This document shows positions 18,490 to 27,665 of a stretch of 27,710 bases of DNA, piece after piece. This DNA is from a virus. Both the position numbers and the translations under genes were made by a program. Each line of letters starts with the position of its first letter. Within the stretch, counting starts at the first letter, position 1. The notes under the pieces are model-generated. The model searched no databases. It was not told the origin of the DNA and saw only the letters and a list, made by a program, of their open reading frames with translations. Location: IMG/VR virus record IMGVR_UViG_3300044911_000723, positions 1-27,710 of that record; one strand, given 5' to 3'.

Positions 18490-19485
18490 TTACCCCACCA
18501 TTGTTCCGTTAGCGTCGTACATATTGCCATCAACGTCTGTGTATGCCACATCAGGCGAGACCATGCCGCCATCTGCGTAGCCAGCAAGTTTTTTGACTCC
18601 AGTTGCCACATTCACTCCCTGCCCAATCTTTGACAGGGTGCTTTGATCTTCTGTCGTCGTACCATCGCCTTGACCACGATACGATGTTAGCAGAGCCAAT
18701 AAGCCACCAATCTGCGACAGAGGGCTATTTGAGTAGCCTTGAGAGCCGACAGTCTGTTTAGTGGCAGTCGTTGGGATAGCGTAACCCTGCAGCAACTTGG
18801 CATACTGCTGAGCTTGCTGCATCGGCTGATCCAAAACTCGCTGACCCAGCGCCTGCTCTTGGGCTCCGAGAGTAGACAACGTCTGCAACCCTTGAGTGCC
18901 CATGCCCTGCTGGACTTGGCCTAACTGGCCTAAAGCCTGACCGGACTGCATCTGACGCTGTAGATCGGCTTGTGCAGCCCCTAGAGCGCCTCTGTAGCCT
19001 TCGGATAGGGCGGTGTACTGTCTACCTAATAGATCGGATTGCAGGTCTCTCAGGGTCTGTCCTGTGACCTGTGCAGCCCTCTGGCTTCCAAACTGACCTG
19101 TACCCGCAGCACCAGCACGGAGGTTAGGCAGGATGTTTTCCGTAATGCCCCGCTGCTGAAGACGCGCCATTTCATTGACGACGTTCTGCTGGTAGGGATT
19201 CATGTACTGGTTGACCAGAGCGGTCGCGGGAGTAGCACCTGCAGCCGTCAAATACTCTTGGCCTGTGCCTGCGCTACCAATCCCAGAAAACGCTACCTCG
19301 GGAGCCAGAGACAGCGCCTGAGCCTGTAGCGGGCTAAAGCCAGCCACGCCACCTTGCTGAATACCTGCCTGACCAAGGTTGGCAATATCCTGAAGGTAAT
19401 TGGTATAGAACTCTGGACTAGAAGTTACGTCCGTCGATGTGCTTACTAACGCCGGATTGGGCGCACCTTGAAAAATATCAGCCAC
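18490..19485 (-). CDS. Internal virion protein (podovirus type)
   Basis: The 331-residue protein starts at a GTG, with GGGAGC upstream, and overlaps the preceding gene by eight bases. Its centre (about 90-160) holds NQYMNPYQQNVVNEMARLQQ and LRAGAAGTGQFGSQRAAQVT, a pattern I know from freshwater and marine podovirus virion proteins. Gln/Gly/Leu-rich helices follow (160-235). The C-terminus has LAGYADGGMVSPDVAYTDVD, a G-G-M element shared with the next virion protein. An internal or ejection protein is likely by context; no enzyme motif is present. Confidence 0.75.
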   Translation of the reverse strand: MADIFQGAPNPALVSTSTDVTSSPEFYTNYLQDIANLGQAGIQQGGVAGFSPLQAQALSLAPEVAFSGIGSAGTGQEYLTAAGATPATALVNQYMNPYQQNVVNEMARLQQRGITENILPNLRAGAAGTGQFGSQRAAQVTGQTLRDLQSDLLGRQYTALSEGYRGALGAAQADLQRQMQSGQALGQLGQVQQGMGTQGLQTLSTLGAQEQALGQRVLDQPMQQAQQYAKLLQGYAIPTTATKQTVGSQGYSNSPLSQIGGLLALLTSYRGQGDGTTTEDQSTLSKIGQGVNVATGVKKLAGYADGGMVSPDVAYTDVDGNMYDANGTMVG

Positions 19486-22180
19486 GGCTTGCTCCCTTCA
19501 TCTTCTTCTGAGCTTCTGCTAAATATGCCAACGGACTCTTACTCGGTGGCGGTATTTTGTTTACAGGAGCCGACCGCTTGTGTTGTCTAATTTCCTCGCG
19601 GAACTTGTCTAGCATCTTAGAGCCTGCCTTAGTTGAACCGTTACCCAACTGAGCCACGGTATCTGCATCAAATACATATTCACCGTCTGCCAGCATCGCA
19701 GGGATGTCATCCGACTGACCATCTCCCGGCCCTGTAACAGCAGAGCCTGCGCGATAGTCCTTGCGTCCTTCAACGACAGGTGCGTTATCAGCATGGTGCG
19801 GCTCATGCAAACCACCATGCGCTAGACCGCCGTAAGCCATGCCGTTTTCCTTATTCAGGCTATTCAGGTAATCCATTGGATCAACATGCTGACCGTAAGT
19901 GTAGTACGCCGCACCGCCATCAGCCATAGGGGTAGGGGTAGGCCGAGCCAGAGGGTTCGTCATACCCTGAGTCGGCGTGAAGCTGGTCATCGGGGTCTGG
20001 CTTGACCGCAAAGCACCAATATTGATTGGGCTGCTGACCGACTGAGGAATCTCTGGGAGGGACGCATACTGACGATAAGGGGCGAACCTCGCTGGGCCTA
20101 CCTGAGTTGTCCTCGGAGGGATCACACCGACCTTAGACATATCAATGCCTCGGTAAGTATTAGCCGCTTGAGATTTAGCCTGAGCATTCATCAGGTGAGT
20201 CATCAAGGCACCAATCAGCGCACCTCTGGCTGATGGAGCGTTGTAAATTTGCTCTAGGCCCAAAGTTAATTGATTTGCGCCGCCGTTTGCAAAGTGGGGA
20301 ACCATACCGCCCTCTTTCATTAAAGGTGTTGCCATGCCACCGTCTCTGTAATAACTACTGCTGTCGTTGCCCACAGTAATGATGTTTCTAGTTGAGGGCG
20401 TGTAATAAGTTTCTGGAGTTTTTTGAACCGATGAACTTTGATTCCAGTCTATTGGCGTGCCTTTAATAATATTGCCAGCCGCATCAACTAGATTAGTAAT
20501 CCCTTGAATCGCCCCTCCACCAGCAGGCGTTGGCAGCAAAGAACCAACCACCGCCCCTAACAAAGTACCCGTCATTGGGTCTACTGTCATATTGCTTTTT
20601 GGAATTACAGGCTGAGGTTCTGTTGTCTTCTGCTGACCAGAACCCGGAGAAGTAATGTTGTAAGGAGAAAAGCCCAGCATCGCAGGAGTCTCACCTATTT
20701 CAGTCGGACGCGCTTGTGGGAAAGCTAATCCACGGAAGTCACCAGTCGTACCTACTACCGCAGGCGGGGCTGTAGGCGCTTCACCATCGGGAGTCAAACC
20801 ACCGGGCTTGGTAGGATCATAAGTTCCCAGACCCTCCTTATAAATATTTTTGATCGTTTTATCAGTCGGGATCTTTAAGAACGTAAACAGGTTGTTTTCC
20901 ACATCCTCTTTGGTCATAAAGGTGCGGATCGGCTTACCAGTTAGAGGATCTTTCGTAAGATTGTCTTGAGTAAATGGGTATGGGAACCTCGCCCCCATTT
21001 GTTTTGCAACAACTTCTTGGCTTAAAGTCGATGGATTAATATCTTGACCGGTTTGTTCTCTTGCACGATCAACAATCTGTTGACGCGCAGCGCTTTCTTC
21101 CATCGCTAAAGCCGCATCAGCATTTTCACCAATCTGAACACCCAACGCATCTAAAACAACATTCGCTTTTGGCTCGGCTAACAGCGCATACAGTCTGTTG
21201 GCGTTAGGGTCTTGATTACCAGTAATCTCTCTAAACTTCTCTGGCGTAGATATGGCATCTAAAATTCTTGATGCATCTGCTTGAGTCAATGATCCCGACT
21301 GAGTCGCTAGATTTACCGCCTGACGTACACGATCCGGCTGTAATACGTCATTCCCAGCAAAAACCCTGTACTGCCCATCGTTCGTATAGCCACTGAACAT
21401 AGGACGCTGAGTAATAGGGCTAACAAACTGAACATACTGACCTGCGGCAGTCTGGGAAACATTAGGCGTGTCTGCAGCCGCTCTAAGCCTTGGTTCAGAA
21501 AACAAATACGGATCGTCAACCGCATACATGCCACCAAACGTATCAGCCTCAAGGGCAGACATCGTGGCATTTAAAAATCCCTGTGGATTGTCTTGAAGGG
21601 TTTTTACATCAACGCCTTTAGCGCCAGCTTTAATGAAATCAGCCATTTGCACTGTGTTCATTAAATTCTTATCTTCCTGACCCATGTAAAATTGATAACC
21701 AGCCTGATCAGGTGGGCGACCAAAGGCTTTTACATATGCAGAAATGATGTTGTTAGTATCGTAATTAAAACCCTCTTTGGTGCGATCAACCTCTTCCGAA
21801 ATTCTTTGCGGCGTTTTACCTTTAGCAAGTTCACCAACGTAGTAATCTAACGCCCCTTGCTCTGGCGCACGACCTAATTGCTCAGCAAAAATCCGACGAA
21901 CCGTTTCTTCGCGGTTTGCTTGAGGATTTGCAGCGGCTTGAGTAACAGTAGCCGACTCTCTGGCAAGAGGCGAGGAAGCAGCGGGAGCTGCAGGCCCTGT
22001 GCTTGGACTAGAAGTTGCTACTGACAAAGCAGGCGTAGCCGATCTTGCCGACTCTAAAGCAGCAACTTCCCTTGCAATAGCCTGAGCTGCTGCCATTCTG
22101 TTGGCAGCGTCTGGCACACCAGCCCAATAATCGCTAGAGCCTCCACCGTTTGCAAAATGAGCTAAAGCACCGTATTTCAT
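19478..22180 (-). CDS. Very large virion protein with two DUF4214-like units and repeated GG motifs
   Basis: The 900-residue protein has two DUF4214-like elements, LGRAPEQGALDYYV (102-115) and FGRPPDQAGYQFYM (153-166). A long Pro/Gly/Ser-rich middle follows. Short A-x-GG or D-GG motifs are scattered through it (HFANGGG at 8-14, YYRDGGM, KEGGM, HFANGGANQ, MADGGAAYY, MAYGGLAHGG). The C-terminal domain has GQSDDIPAMLADGEYVFDAD followed by GSKMLDKFREEIRQ, common in phages of aquatic bacteria. It is likely an internal or tail-associated structural protein. The ATG overlaps the upstream TGA. Confidence 0.75.
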   Translation of the reverse strand: MKYGALAHFANGGGSSDYWAGVPDAANRMAAAQAIAREVAALESARSATPALSVATSSPSTGPAAPAASSPLARESATVTQAAANPQANREETVRRIFAEQLGRAPEQGALDYYVGELAKGKTPQRISEEVDRTKEGFNYDTNNIISAYVKAFGRPPDQAGYQFYMGQEDKNLMNTVQMADFIKAGAKGVDVKTLQDNPQGFLNATMSALEADTFGGMYAVDDPYLFSEPRLRAAADTPNVSQTAAGQYVQFVSPITQRPMFSGYTNDGQYRVFAGNDVLQPDRVRQAVNLATQSGSLTQADASRILDAISTPEKFREITGNQDPNANRLYALLAEPKANVVLDALGVQIGENADAALAMEESAARQQIVDRAREQTGQDINPSTLSQEVVAKQMGARFPYPFTQDNLTKDPLTGKPIRTFMTKEDVENNLFTFLKIPTDKTIKNIYKEGLGTYDPTKPGGLTPDGEAPTAPPAVVGTTGDFRGLAFPQARPTEIGETPAMLGFSPYNITSPGSGQQKTTEPQPVIPKSNMTVDPMTGTLLGAVVGSLLPTPAGGGAIQGITNLVDAAGNIIKGTPIDWNQSSSVQKTPETYYTPSTRNIITVGNDSSSYYRDGGMATPLMKEGGMVPHFANGGANQLTLGLEQIYNAPSARGALIGALMTHLMNAQAKSQAANTYRGIDMSKVGVIPPRTTQVGPARFAPYRQYASLPEIPQSVSSPINIGALRSSQTPMTSFTPTQGMTNPLARPTPTPMADGGAAYYTYGQHVDPMDYLNSLNKENGMAYGGLAHGGLHEPHHADNAPVVEGRKDYRAGSAVTGPGDGQSDDIPAMLADGEYVFDADTVAQLGNGSTKAGSKMLDKFREEIRQHKRSAPVNKIPPPSKSPLAYLAEAQKKMKGASRG

Positions 22181-24093
22181 GTCATATCCCTCATAGCGCT
22201 CAATCCACCGACGAATGTACGTCTTGGAGTGGTCATTTCAGCCCATTTTTCAGGCGAAATCATTATATTGGTTTGTGGGAATAGGTCGGCAAGACTTAAC
22301 TGTCTGCTTAACCCACCTTGAGGCTGTCGTTGTTGTTGAGGCTGCTGTCCATCAGACAAAATGTCAGACAGGCTGTCAGCTTTGTTTAAAACATCTTTGG
22401 CTTTATCAATAATAGAAGTGCCACCTGTAGGGGTGTTCGGTAGATACCAAGAAGGCGCTTGTAGGCCGACGGAGCCTTTGCCAATAGCATCTAATCCAGC
22501 ACCTACTTTAGAACCAACCTTTGGCGCTAGTCCTTGCGTGACAGGAACTTTGATGTTGCCAACCCCACTAGCGAAGGATTCCGTCGCGCCGGGAACTTTT
22601 GACGGCAACATAGAGCCGGGGAATTTGAGACCACCGCCTGCAACTCCGGTGCTGCTACCACCACCGACCGGCATACCGGGGAAAGTTGCCTTAGAGAAAA
22701 TGTCGGTAGGAACCGGAATGCCAGTGTATACAGGTGCTGCACCAACGCTACCGTAGCCACCACCAATAAAGCCACCACCAGTGCCTGTGGTTGTGGCTGC
22801 AGTGGCTCCCGCTCCCGCTCCAGCACCTCCCGCAGCTCCCGCAGTGCCTAAAACCTGACTCAGACCGTACGCACCTAACAGCAAACCACCGGTCGCCAGC
22901 AGGAACTTCATGAACGTATTCTCGTGCATGTCGTTGTAGTAGGTCTGGTAGTCACCAGCAACCTTGTCTACCTTCTGAGCCGTCGCCCTAGCGATGTCGT
23001 CAGGGTTAGCGCCCAGCTCAATCGCTCGGTTTGAGATGTCTTGGTACTTCTGACCGAGAGCCGCTAACTTATCTTTGTTGGCACCGGACGCCGTGACATC
23101 CGGATCGATGTTCTGTTCTAACCAGTTATTGACATAAACCCCAGTTGCAGCATCCTTTACGAACTCTCCGGGGTTTTGAGCATACGCATCGACCGCTGCT
23201 CTCGGCCCGTACCTCTCAACCATCTGCTGGGCTTTTTCTTCGTCCGTAAACGCAGCCGTTCCCGCCTTTGAGAACCACATGGCATAGGTCGGGAGGTCGT
23301 AAACGTCAGCCCCAGAGTGAACATCGTAATCAGCAACCGAGTCCGCAGGGTAATACTGACCCTCATTAAACGAAATCGGGTTCATTAGATTCAGACCCTC
23401 CATACCAGCACGATTGTCTTGGTATGGGTTTCTGAGCTGAGCTAACGAAGAGAAGTCATCAGGCAGCTCTATGCCCTTCTCAGCGGCATAGGCACGAGCC
23501 TCAGCCTCAAACTTCGAGTTGATGTACTCCTGAGCCTCGGGTGACCAGCCTACCTCTTCGATCCGCTTGGGATCCATCGCAAAGTCATAGTTGGTATCGA
23601 CTAGCTTCTGCTCTCGACGGGACTTCTGCCCCATTTGATCTGGCCCTTTAGGGGGCTCAGCTTCAAACTGCGTTAAGTAGTTTCGGTACGCCTCTTCGTC
23701 TGGGAGCCGACCTAGATAGTTTTTAAAGACTCGGACAAGGTTAGCCTCGGGCAACTTCATCAAGTCGTTACGCAGTACCGATGGTGTGAAATCAAGGCGC
23801 TGAGATGGCTCCCTTGAGCCCATCGTCGTTGACGAATAATTGAAATAGTCGTCCATGCCCATGACGCGCTGTAACTCATCGTCACTTGGGCCACGACCTA
23901 AGACGTTCTGGTACTGCCGAGTAATCTGATCTTGCGGAGTTAGGCTCCTGTACTCATCCGAGTTTAGGATCGTATCGGCAAGCTGAGCGCGGCTTATTTC
24001 CTGACCAACGAGGTCTTCAATAGCGCCTTCATCTGGGTCTCTGCCCAGATAGTTTTGGTAGACGTAGTTAACGTCGGATTTTTTTAGCGCCAT
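22177..24093 (-). CDS. Virion protein with three DUF4214-like units and a hydrophobic Gly-rich segment
   Basis: The 638-residue protein has three DUF4214-type elements near the N-terminus: YVYQNYLGRDPDEGAIEDLV (10-29), RQYQNVLGRGPSDDELQRV (59-77) and FKNYLGRLPDEEAYRNYL (near 122-139). A hydrophobic Gly/Ala segment (about 405-465: FLLATGGLLLGAYGLSQVLG) could insert into the host membrane during ejection. The C-terminus is Gln/Pro-rich. The same DUF4214 element opens the next gene, pointing to duplication between adjacent virion genes. It is coupled (TAATG) to the 85-aa gene upstream. A role in the ejection complex is inferred. Confidence 0.75.
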   Translation of the reverse strand: MALKKSDVNYVYQNYLGRDPDEGAIEDLVGQEISRAQLADTILNSDEYRSLTPQDQITRQYQNVLGRGPSDDELQRVMGMDDYFNYSSTTMGSREPSQRLDFTPSVLRNDLMKLPEANLVRVFKNYLGRLPDEEAYRNYLTQFEAEPPKGPDQMGQKSRREQKLVDTNYDFAMDPKRIEEVGWSPEAQEYINSKFEAEARAYAAEKGIELPDDFSSLAQLRNPYQDNRAGMEGLNLMNPISFNEGQYYPADSVADYDVHSGADVYDLPTYAMWFSKAGTAAFTDEEKAQQMVERYGPRAAVDAYAQNPGEFVKDAATGVYVNNWLEQNIDPDVTASGANKDKLAALGQKYQDISNRAIELGANPDDIARATAQKVDKVAGDYQTYYNDMHENTFMKFLLATGGLLLGAYGLSQVLGTAGAAGGAGAGAGATAATTTGTGGGFIGGGYGSVGAAPVYTGIPVPTDIFSKATFPGMPVGGGSSTGVAGGGLKFPGSMLPSKVPGATESFASGVGNIKVPVTQGLAPKVGSKVGAGLDAIGKGSVGLQAPSWYLPNTPTGGTSIIDKAKDVLNKADSLSDILSDGQQPQQQRQPQGGLSRQLSLADLFPQTNIMISPEKWAEMTTPRRTFVGGLSAMRDMT

Positions 24094-24350
24094 TATTTTG
24101 CCGGGAGATAAGGATCTACATTGATTGCGTTTACTAACGCAGCCGCCCAGTCTTGCCAGTTGTCATACACATAAGGGCCGGGGATCGCTTCGTTACTGAA
24201 TACGTCAATTGCCTTAAGGGATGCAGCCCAAGTCTTCCAATCGCCATCAGGAATAGCTAACTGCTGCGTGGAATAAGCCTCACACATCAGCGAAGCCCAC
24301 GACTCCCAAGTGTGGTAGCGAGGATCGTAGACGAGCGAAATGTCAGACAT
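24093..24350 (-). CDS. 85-residue virion-module protein
   Basis: The protein reads MSDISLVYDPRYHTWESWAS and later DGDWKTWAASLKAI and YDNWQDWAAALVNAI. Three W-x-x-W-A elements about 26-30 residues apart suggest three repeats of a short aromatic helix. Its ATG overlaps the stop of the large tail/head-completion gene (TAATG), and its stop overlaps the next start. A small structural or connector component is plausible. I do not recognise a named family. Confidence 0.75.
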   Translation of the reverse strand: MSDISLVYDPRYHTWESWASLMCEAYSTQQLAIPDGDWKTWAASLKAIDVFSNEAIPGPYVYDNWQDWAAALVNAINVDPYLPAK

Positions 24351-26440
24351 TAGAAGCCCCTAACGTCGCCGAAGTTAGCGCTGATCAAAACTCGTCCCAT
24401 CTGGTAGTTACCACCAGAGACGTTGCTGCCAAACTTCAAACGGCCTAACCGGCGCTGCTCACGCATATCAATCTTGTTGGTATTTGGGTCAAACAAGTAC
24501 GGGTCAGAGTAAACGTCTTGGCTCTGAGCATACGGTCTACCAACAACCTGAACATACATCCCGTTACTCTGAACGAAATCAGGCTCAATACGCTCAATGT
24601 GCAGCCACTTGTTCTCGCCTACACTACCGCTAGGGAACTGTGGAGACTGCGCAGGGCCACCAGCAACCCACCCTAAGTCTGAGGTCTCGAAGTAGCTCTC
24701 AATCGCTACAAAGCTCTCACCATCAACCGCATCCGTGCCAATCTCGTGCTGCCAAATGGTTGTCAGTCCGGGCATCGTTTGGAATTCAGCCGTCTCAGTC
24801 TGAGTCGCTGTAGCGTTAGCAGAGAGCGTCACCGTGATGTTTCCGGGCGTCATGCTGGGCGCTATAGCAATGACATACGCCCCAGAGGGAATGCTTGCCG
24901 AATCTACAACCTGATTCAGGGCGATCTGGTTAGTTGCAGCCATCTCTATGTCTGCGTTGCCATTCGTTGTGCTGATTGACGAAGAAAAGATCGGCTCTTC
25001 AGTCGTCAGATTAGTACCCGCATTAACAGGGAACTTAAAGACCTGAGAGAAGTAGCCAGCACTACGCGCAGCACCCGGAGAGAATCCACCGTCGTACCAA
25101 GTGTTCTCACGGACGTTGTAGATGATGCAGTTGTTGCACTCTTCTGAGTCCCCATGCGGGTAGAACCACCAGATCTCGCCAAACCGAGGAACTTTAGTCG
25201 CCCAGACTTTCTGTCTTTGAGCGTAGTTCAAGTTGTCAAAGAAATAGTTCTGATTCATTGAGTTGGGAATCTCTTTGACTACCCCGTTGTATAGGAGAAA
25301 GCGGTCAACCCCAGCCCAATAATAAATGCCGTCGTATTCAATAACAGACTGAGAAGAAAGGATAGAACTTTGATTTGAAATGGTGTCATAGCGCCAATAG
25401 GTAGAAGGAGCCCAGTTCTGAGTACCAGCCACACCTAAAGATTGCGGCGCATACGATACACGGATGAGCGAATCTAACGACCAAAACAAGCCGGATGGGG
25501 AGTTCGAACCACCTCGAACCGGCAACCCTTTCACAATCTTCGTAGAGGCCGCAGAAACCTCGTTAGACTCGGCGCTGTTCCAATCAAATGGATCACCCGC
25601 TGCAGAGTTCTTAATTAGCCCGTTATCGCCATATACAAACACATAGGGGTGCAGAACCACCACACCGCCTGAAACTTGAATCAGGTTACCCGTAGGCGCA
25701 GCACCATTAATGTCTTTGAGCGGAGTCACTACAGAACCAAGCACAGAGCCAGCAAAAACCGAAGTGTTAGCCGTGCTATCAATCTGAGCTAAGTTCAGAC
25801 CCGGATGCGCTAAAAGCAACGTATTCTGAGACCCCGCAGAGTCATACATAGCATCGAACTGCCAGAGGTTTAGGTTATTCGCAGTAAAGACCGACTGAAC
25901 GGTTGCCACAGGAACGGAGAAGCCAGAACCTGTACCGCCAATAGCCGAAGCTGGTGCGGTTAAAGAATCGCCAACCGAATAAGATGTGCCGCTTGTTGTA
26001 ATAGTGACAGTCGTGACTACGTTACCAGCGACAACTATCGTTGCTTTAGCGCCAGTGCCAGTACCGCCAGTAAGACTAACATTTGTATAAGTATTGTTAG
26101 TGTATGCAGATCCACCAATGACCGTCCCTAAAGTAAGTACCGAGCCGCCAAACGTAAATGGCGTAAGACCTGCGCCGATACCGTTGTTATCAACAACAAA
26201 GGTCTCTAAGCCTGCCGAGTAACCGTTGAAAATACGGTTGAAGCCGTCTTCGGAGTTTACATAAATACCACGAGACAGCCCATGCGTCTCATTAGTCATC
26301 GACCGATAACCAGCTATCTTACGAGGACGCCCACGTTGAAACCTTACCCAGCGACCATCAACGTAGGTGTTTTTGTCGAAAAACGTACCGTCGCGCTGAA
26401 TGCCGGGCTGAGTATCAAGTGTGAAAACCTTAGCGGTCAT
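24350..26440 (-). CDS. Large beta-rich virion protein (tail/head-completion, possibly gp10-like)
   Basis: The 696-residue protein starts with DTQPGIQRDGTFFDKNTYVD then GRWVRFQRGRPRKIAGYR, and has GDPFDWNSAESNEVSAAST in the middle; these features recall the P22 gp10-like packaged-DNA stabilisation/tail proteins of podoviruses. At about 101-182 a Gly/Thr-rich beta insert (SAYTNNTYTNVSLTGGTGTG...TTSGTSYSVGD) matches a repeat domain common in tail proteins of aquatic phages. A second Thr/Ala-rich insert lies in the last third. The mosaic build suggests an exposed surface. The ATG overlaps the upstream stop. The general class is fairly safe, the gp10 assignment less so. Confidence 0.7.
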   Translation of the reverse strand: MTAKVFTLDTQPGIQRDGTFFDKNTYVDGRWVRFQRGRPRKIAGYRSMTNETHGLSRGIYVNSEDGFNRIFNGYSAGLETFVVDNNGIGAGLTPFTFGGSVLTLGTVIGGSAYTNNTYTNVSLTGGTGTGAKATIVVAGNVVTTVTITTSGTSYSVGDSLTAPASAIGGTGSGFSVPVATVQSVFTANNLNLWQFDAMYDSAGSQNTLLLAHPGLNLAQIDSTANTSVFAGSVLGSVVTPLKDINGAAPTGNLIQVSGGVVVLHPYVFVYGDNGLIKNSAAGDPFDWNSAESNEVSAASTKIVKGLPVRGGSNSPSGLFWSLDSLIRVSYAPQSLGVAGTQNWAPSTYWRYDTISNQSSILSSQSVIEYDGIYYWAGVDRFLLYNGVVKEIPNSMNQNYFFDNLNYAQRQKVWATKVPRFGEIWWFYPHGDSEECNNCIIYNVRENTWYDGGFSPGAARSAGYFSQVFKFPVNAGTNLTTEEPIFSSSISTTNGNADIEMAATNQIALNQVVDSASIPSGAYVIAIAPSMTPGNITVTLSANATATQTETAEFQTMPGLTTIWQHEIGTDAVDGESFVAIESYFETSDLGWVAGGPAQSPQFPSGSVGENKWLHIERIEPDFVQSNGMYVQVVGRPYAQSQDVYSDPYLFDPNTNKIDMREQRRLGRLKFGSNVSGGNYQMGRVLISANFGDVRGF

Positions 26441-27663
26441 ACAAACGTCCCGCCTGAAATGCCGCTAGGGGCTGTGATTCCATTAGCACTTACCGTCAGC
26501 TCATTGACACCCAGAATTGCAATGTTGAACTCACCGGAGGTTGCTCGGTAGATACCTGTGCTGACTTCATTAGCAAAGTTCAGAGACGGAGCCGCTACTG
26601 TGCCATCGTTCAGAGAGACGTTGGTCAAACCTACCGATACTGTAATTGCCGAAATGATGTTTACAGAATCGCAAATAAGAATAGAACTCTCACCCTGCGC
26701 TAACGTGACGTTGTTTCCACTACCAGTAGTAAAGGTCACATCGTAGTTACTAACGCCACCTACGGCCTCGTTGACCATGTAGTAGACCTGAACCGTTGGC
26801 GGCAAGGTCACCGTAGCGTTACCAGCTAGAGTCCCTGTGTACTTCTGAATGACGTTAGACGCCTCAGTTGTAGTGAGGGTAAACGCACCGCCTGCGGATA
26901 CGTCTTTAGTCAACTGAGTGAAGTTGAACAGGGTGGACTTGCCTAAACCCACCGTGTAGAACGCAGAGCCAGAACAGACCACAATACAAGAGTCTGTAGG
27001 CTGCATGATGATCGACGACGATCCGTTGATCAGCGTGCCACCTTGAGCTGCTACCGTCAGAGCGCCAGTCCCAGAGTTTCTCAGCATCACAAACCAGTTG
27101 TTGCCAAGATTACTCACGGTATCCAGAGTCAGCGTACCAGCACCGCCAGTCCACACATACGTCTGTGCGCGGTAAACCGCAGTAGCCGTGGCGTCAGTGC
27201 TAAACGTCGTTACAGGGTGCGACTGATTTAGGGTCACACCAGTAGCTAATAGGCCATAACCAGCCAAAGTACCCGCATCTGCCGAAGAAGAGCCCACACC
27301 GAAGGCAATAACGCCCCATGTACCGGCTTCGTTAGCGTTTGTCGTGATGTAGATGTACTTCGTCTCACCCGCTGCCACAGAGATAATCGTGCCAGCGTTG
27401 TCGAACGTCTTGACCGTGAAGGTATTAGAACCGACGTTGCGAATCAGGGCATCGTTACCAACAGAAGTCTGGTTCGCAGGCGGCATGTACAGCGACAGAC
27501 CCGAAGTCGTCGCCGTCACATTCATGATCCGAGCTGCGTAGTCATCCGTTGCGTTGCCGTTAATAGGCCACTGAAGTTGCGTATTCGCAGACAGCGTTAC
27601 CGCACGGAAAGAAACATCCGTCGGCTGAATGACGGTTCCGGTAAAAGGACTGTTGTAGCTCAT
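26437..27663 (-). CDS. Tail-fibre-like virion protein
   Basis: The 408-residue protein is rich in Thr, Ser, Gly, Ala and Val and is predicted almost entirely beta. Repeating blocks are of the form ...TLTLDTVSNLGNNWFVMLRN and ...GNATVTLPPTVQVYYMVNEA, each about 90 residues. The C-terminus has APSLNFANEVSTGIYRATSG, the T-G-I-Y-R motif seen near the end of many phage tail-fibre and tailspike shafts. It probably forms an elongated trimeric structure that contacts the host. It lies at the start of the visible virion operon, and its stop overlaps the next ATG. Confidence 0.75.
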   Translation of the reverse strand: MSYNSPFTGTVIQPTDVSFRAVTLSANTQLQWPINGNATDDYAARIMNVTATTSGLSLYMPPANQTSVGNDALIRNVGSNTFTVKTFDNAGTIISVAAGETKYIYITTNANEAGTWGVIAFGVGSSSADAGTLAGYGLLATGVTLNQSHPVTTFSTDATATAVYRAQTYVWTGGAGTLTLDTVSNLGNNWFVMLRNSGTGALTVAAQGGTLINGSSSIIMQPTDSCIVVCSGSAFYTVGLGKSTLFNFTQLTKDVSAGGAFTLTTTEASNVIQKYTGTLAGNATVTLPPTVQVYYMVNEAVGGVSNYDVTFTTGSGNNVTLAQGESSILICDSVNIISAITVSVGLTNVSLNDGTVAAPSLNFANEVSTGIYRATSGEFNIAILGVNELTVSANGITAPSGISGGTFV

Positions 27664-27665
27664 GA

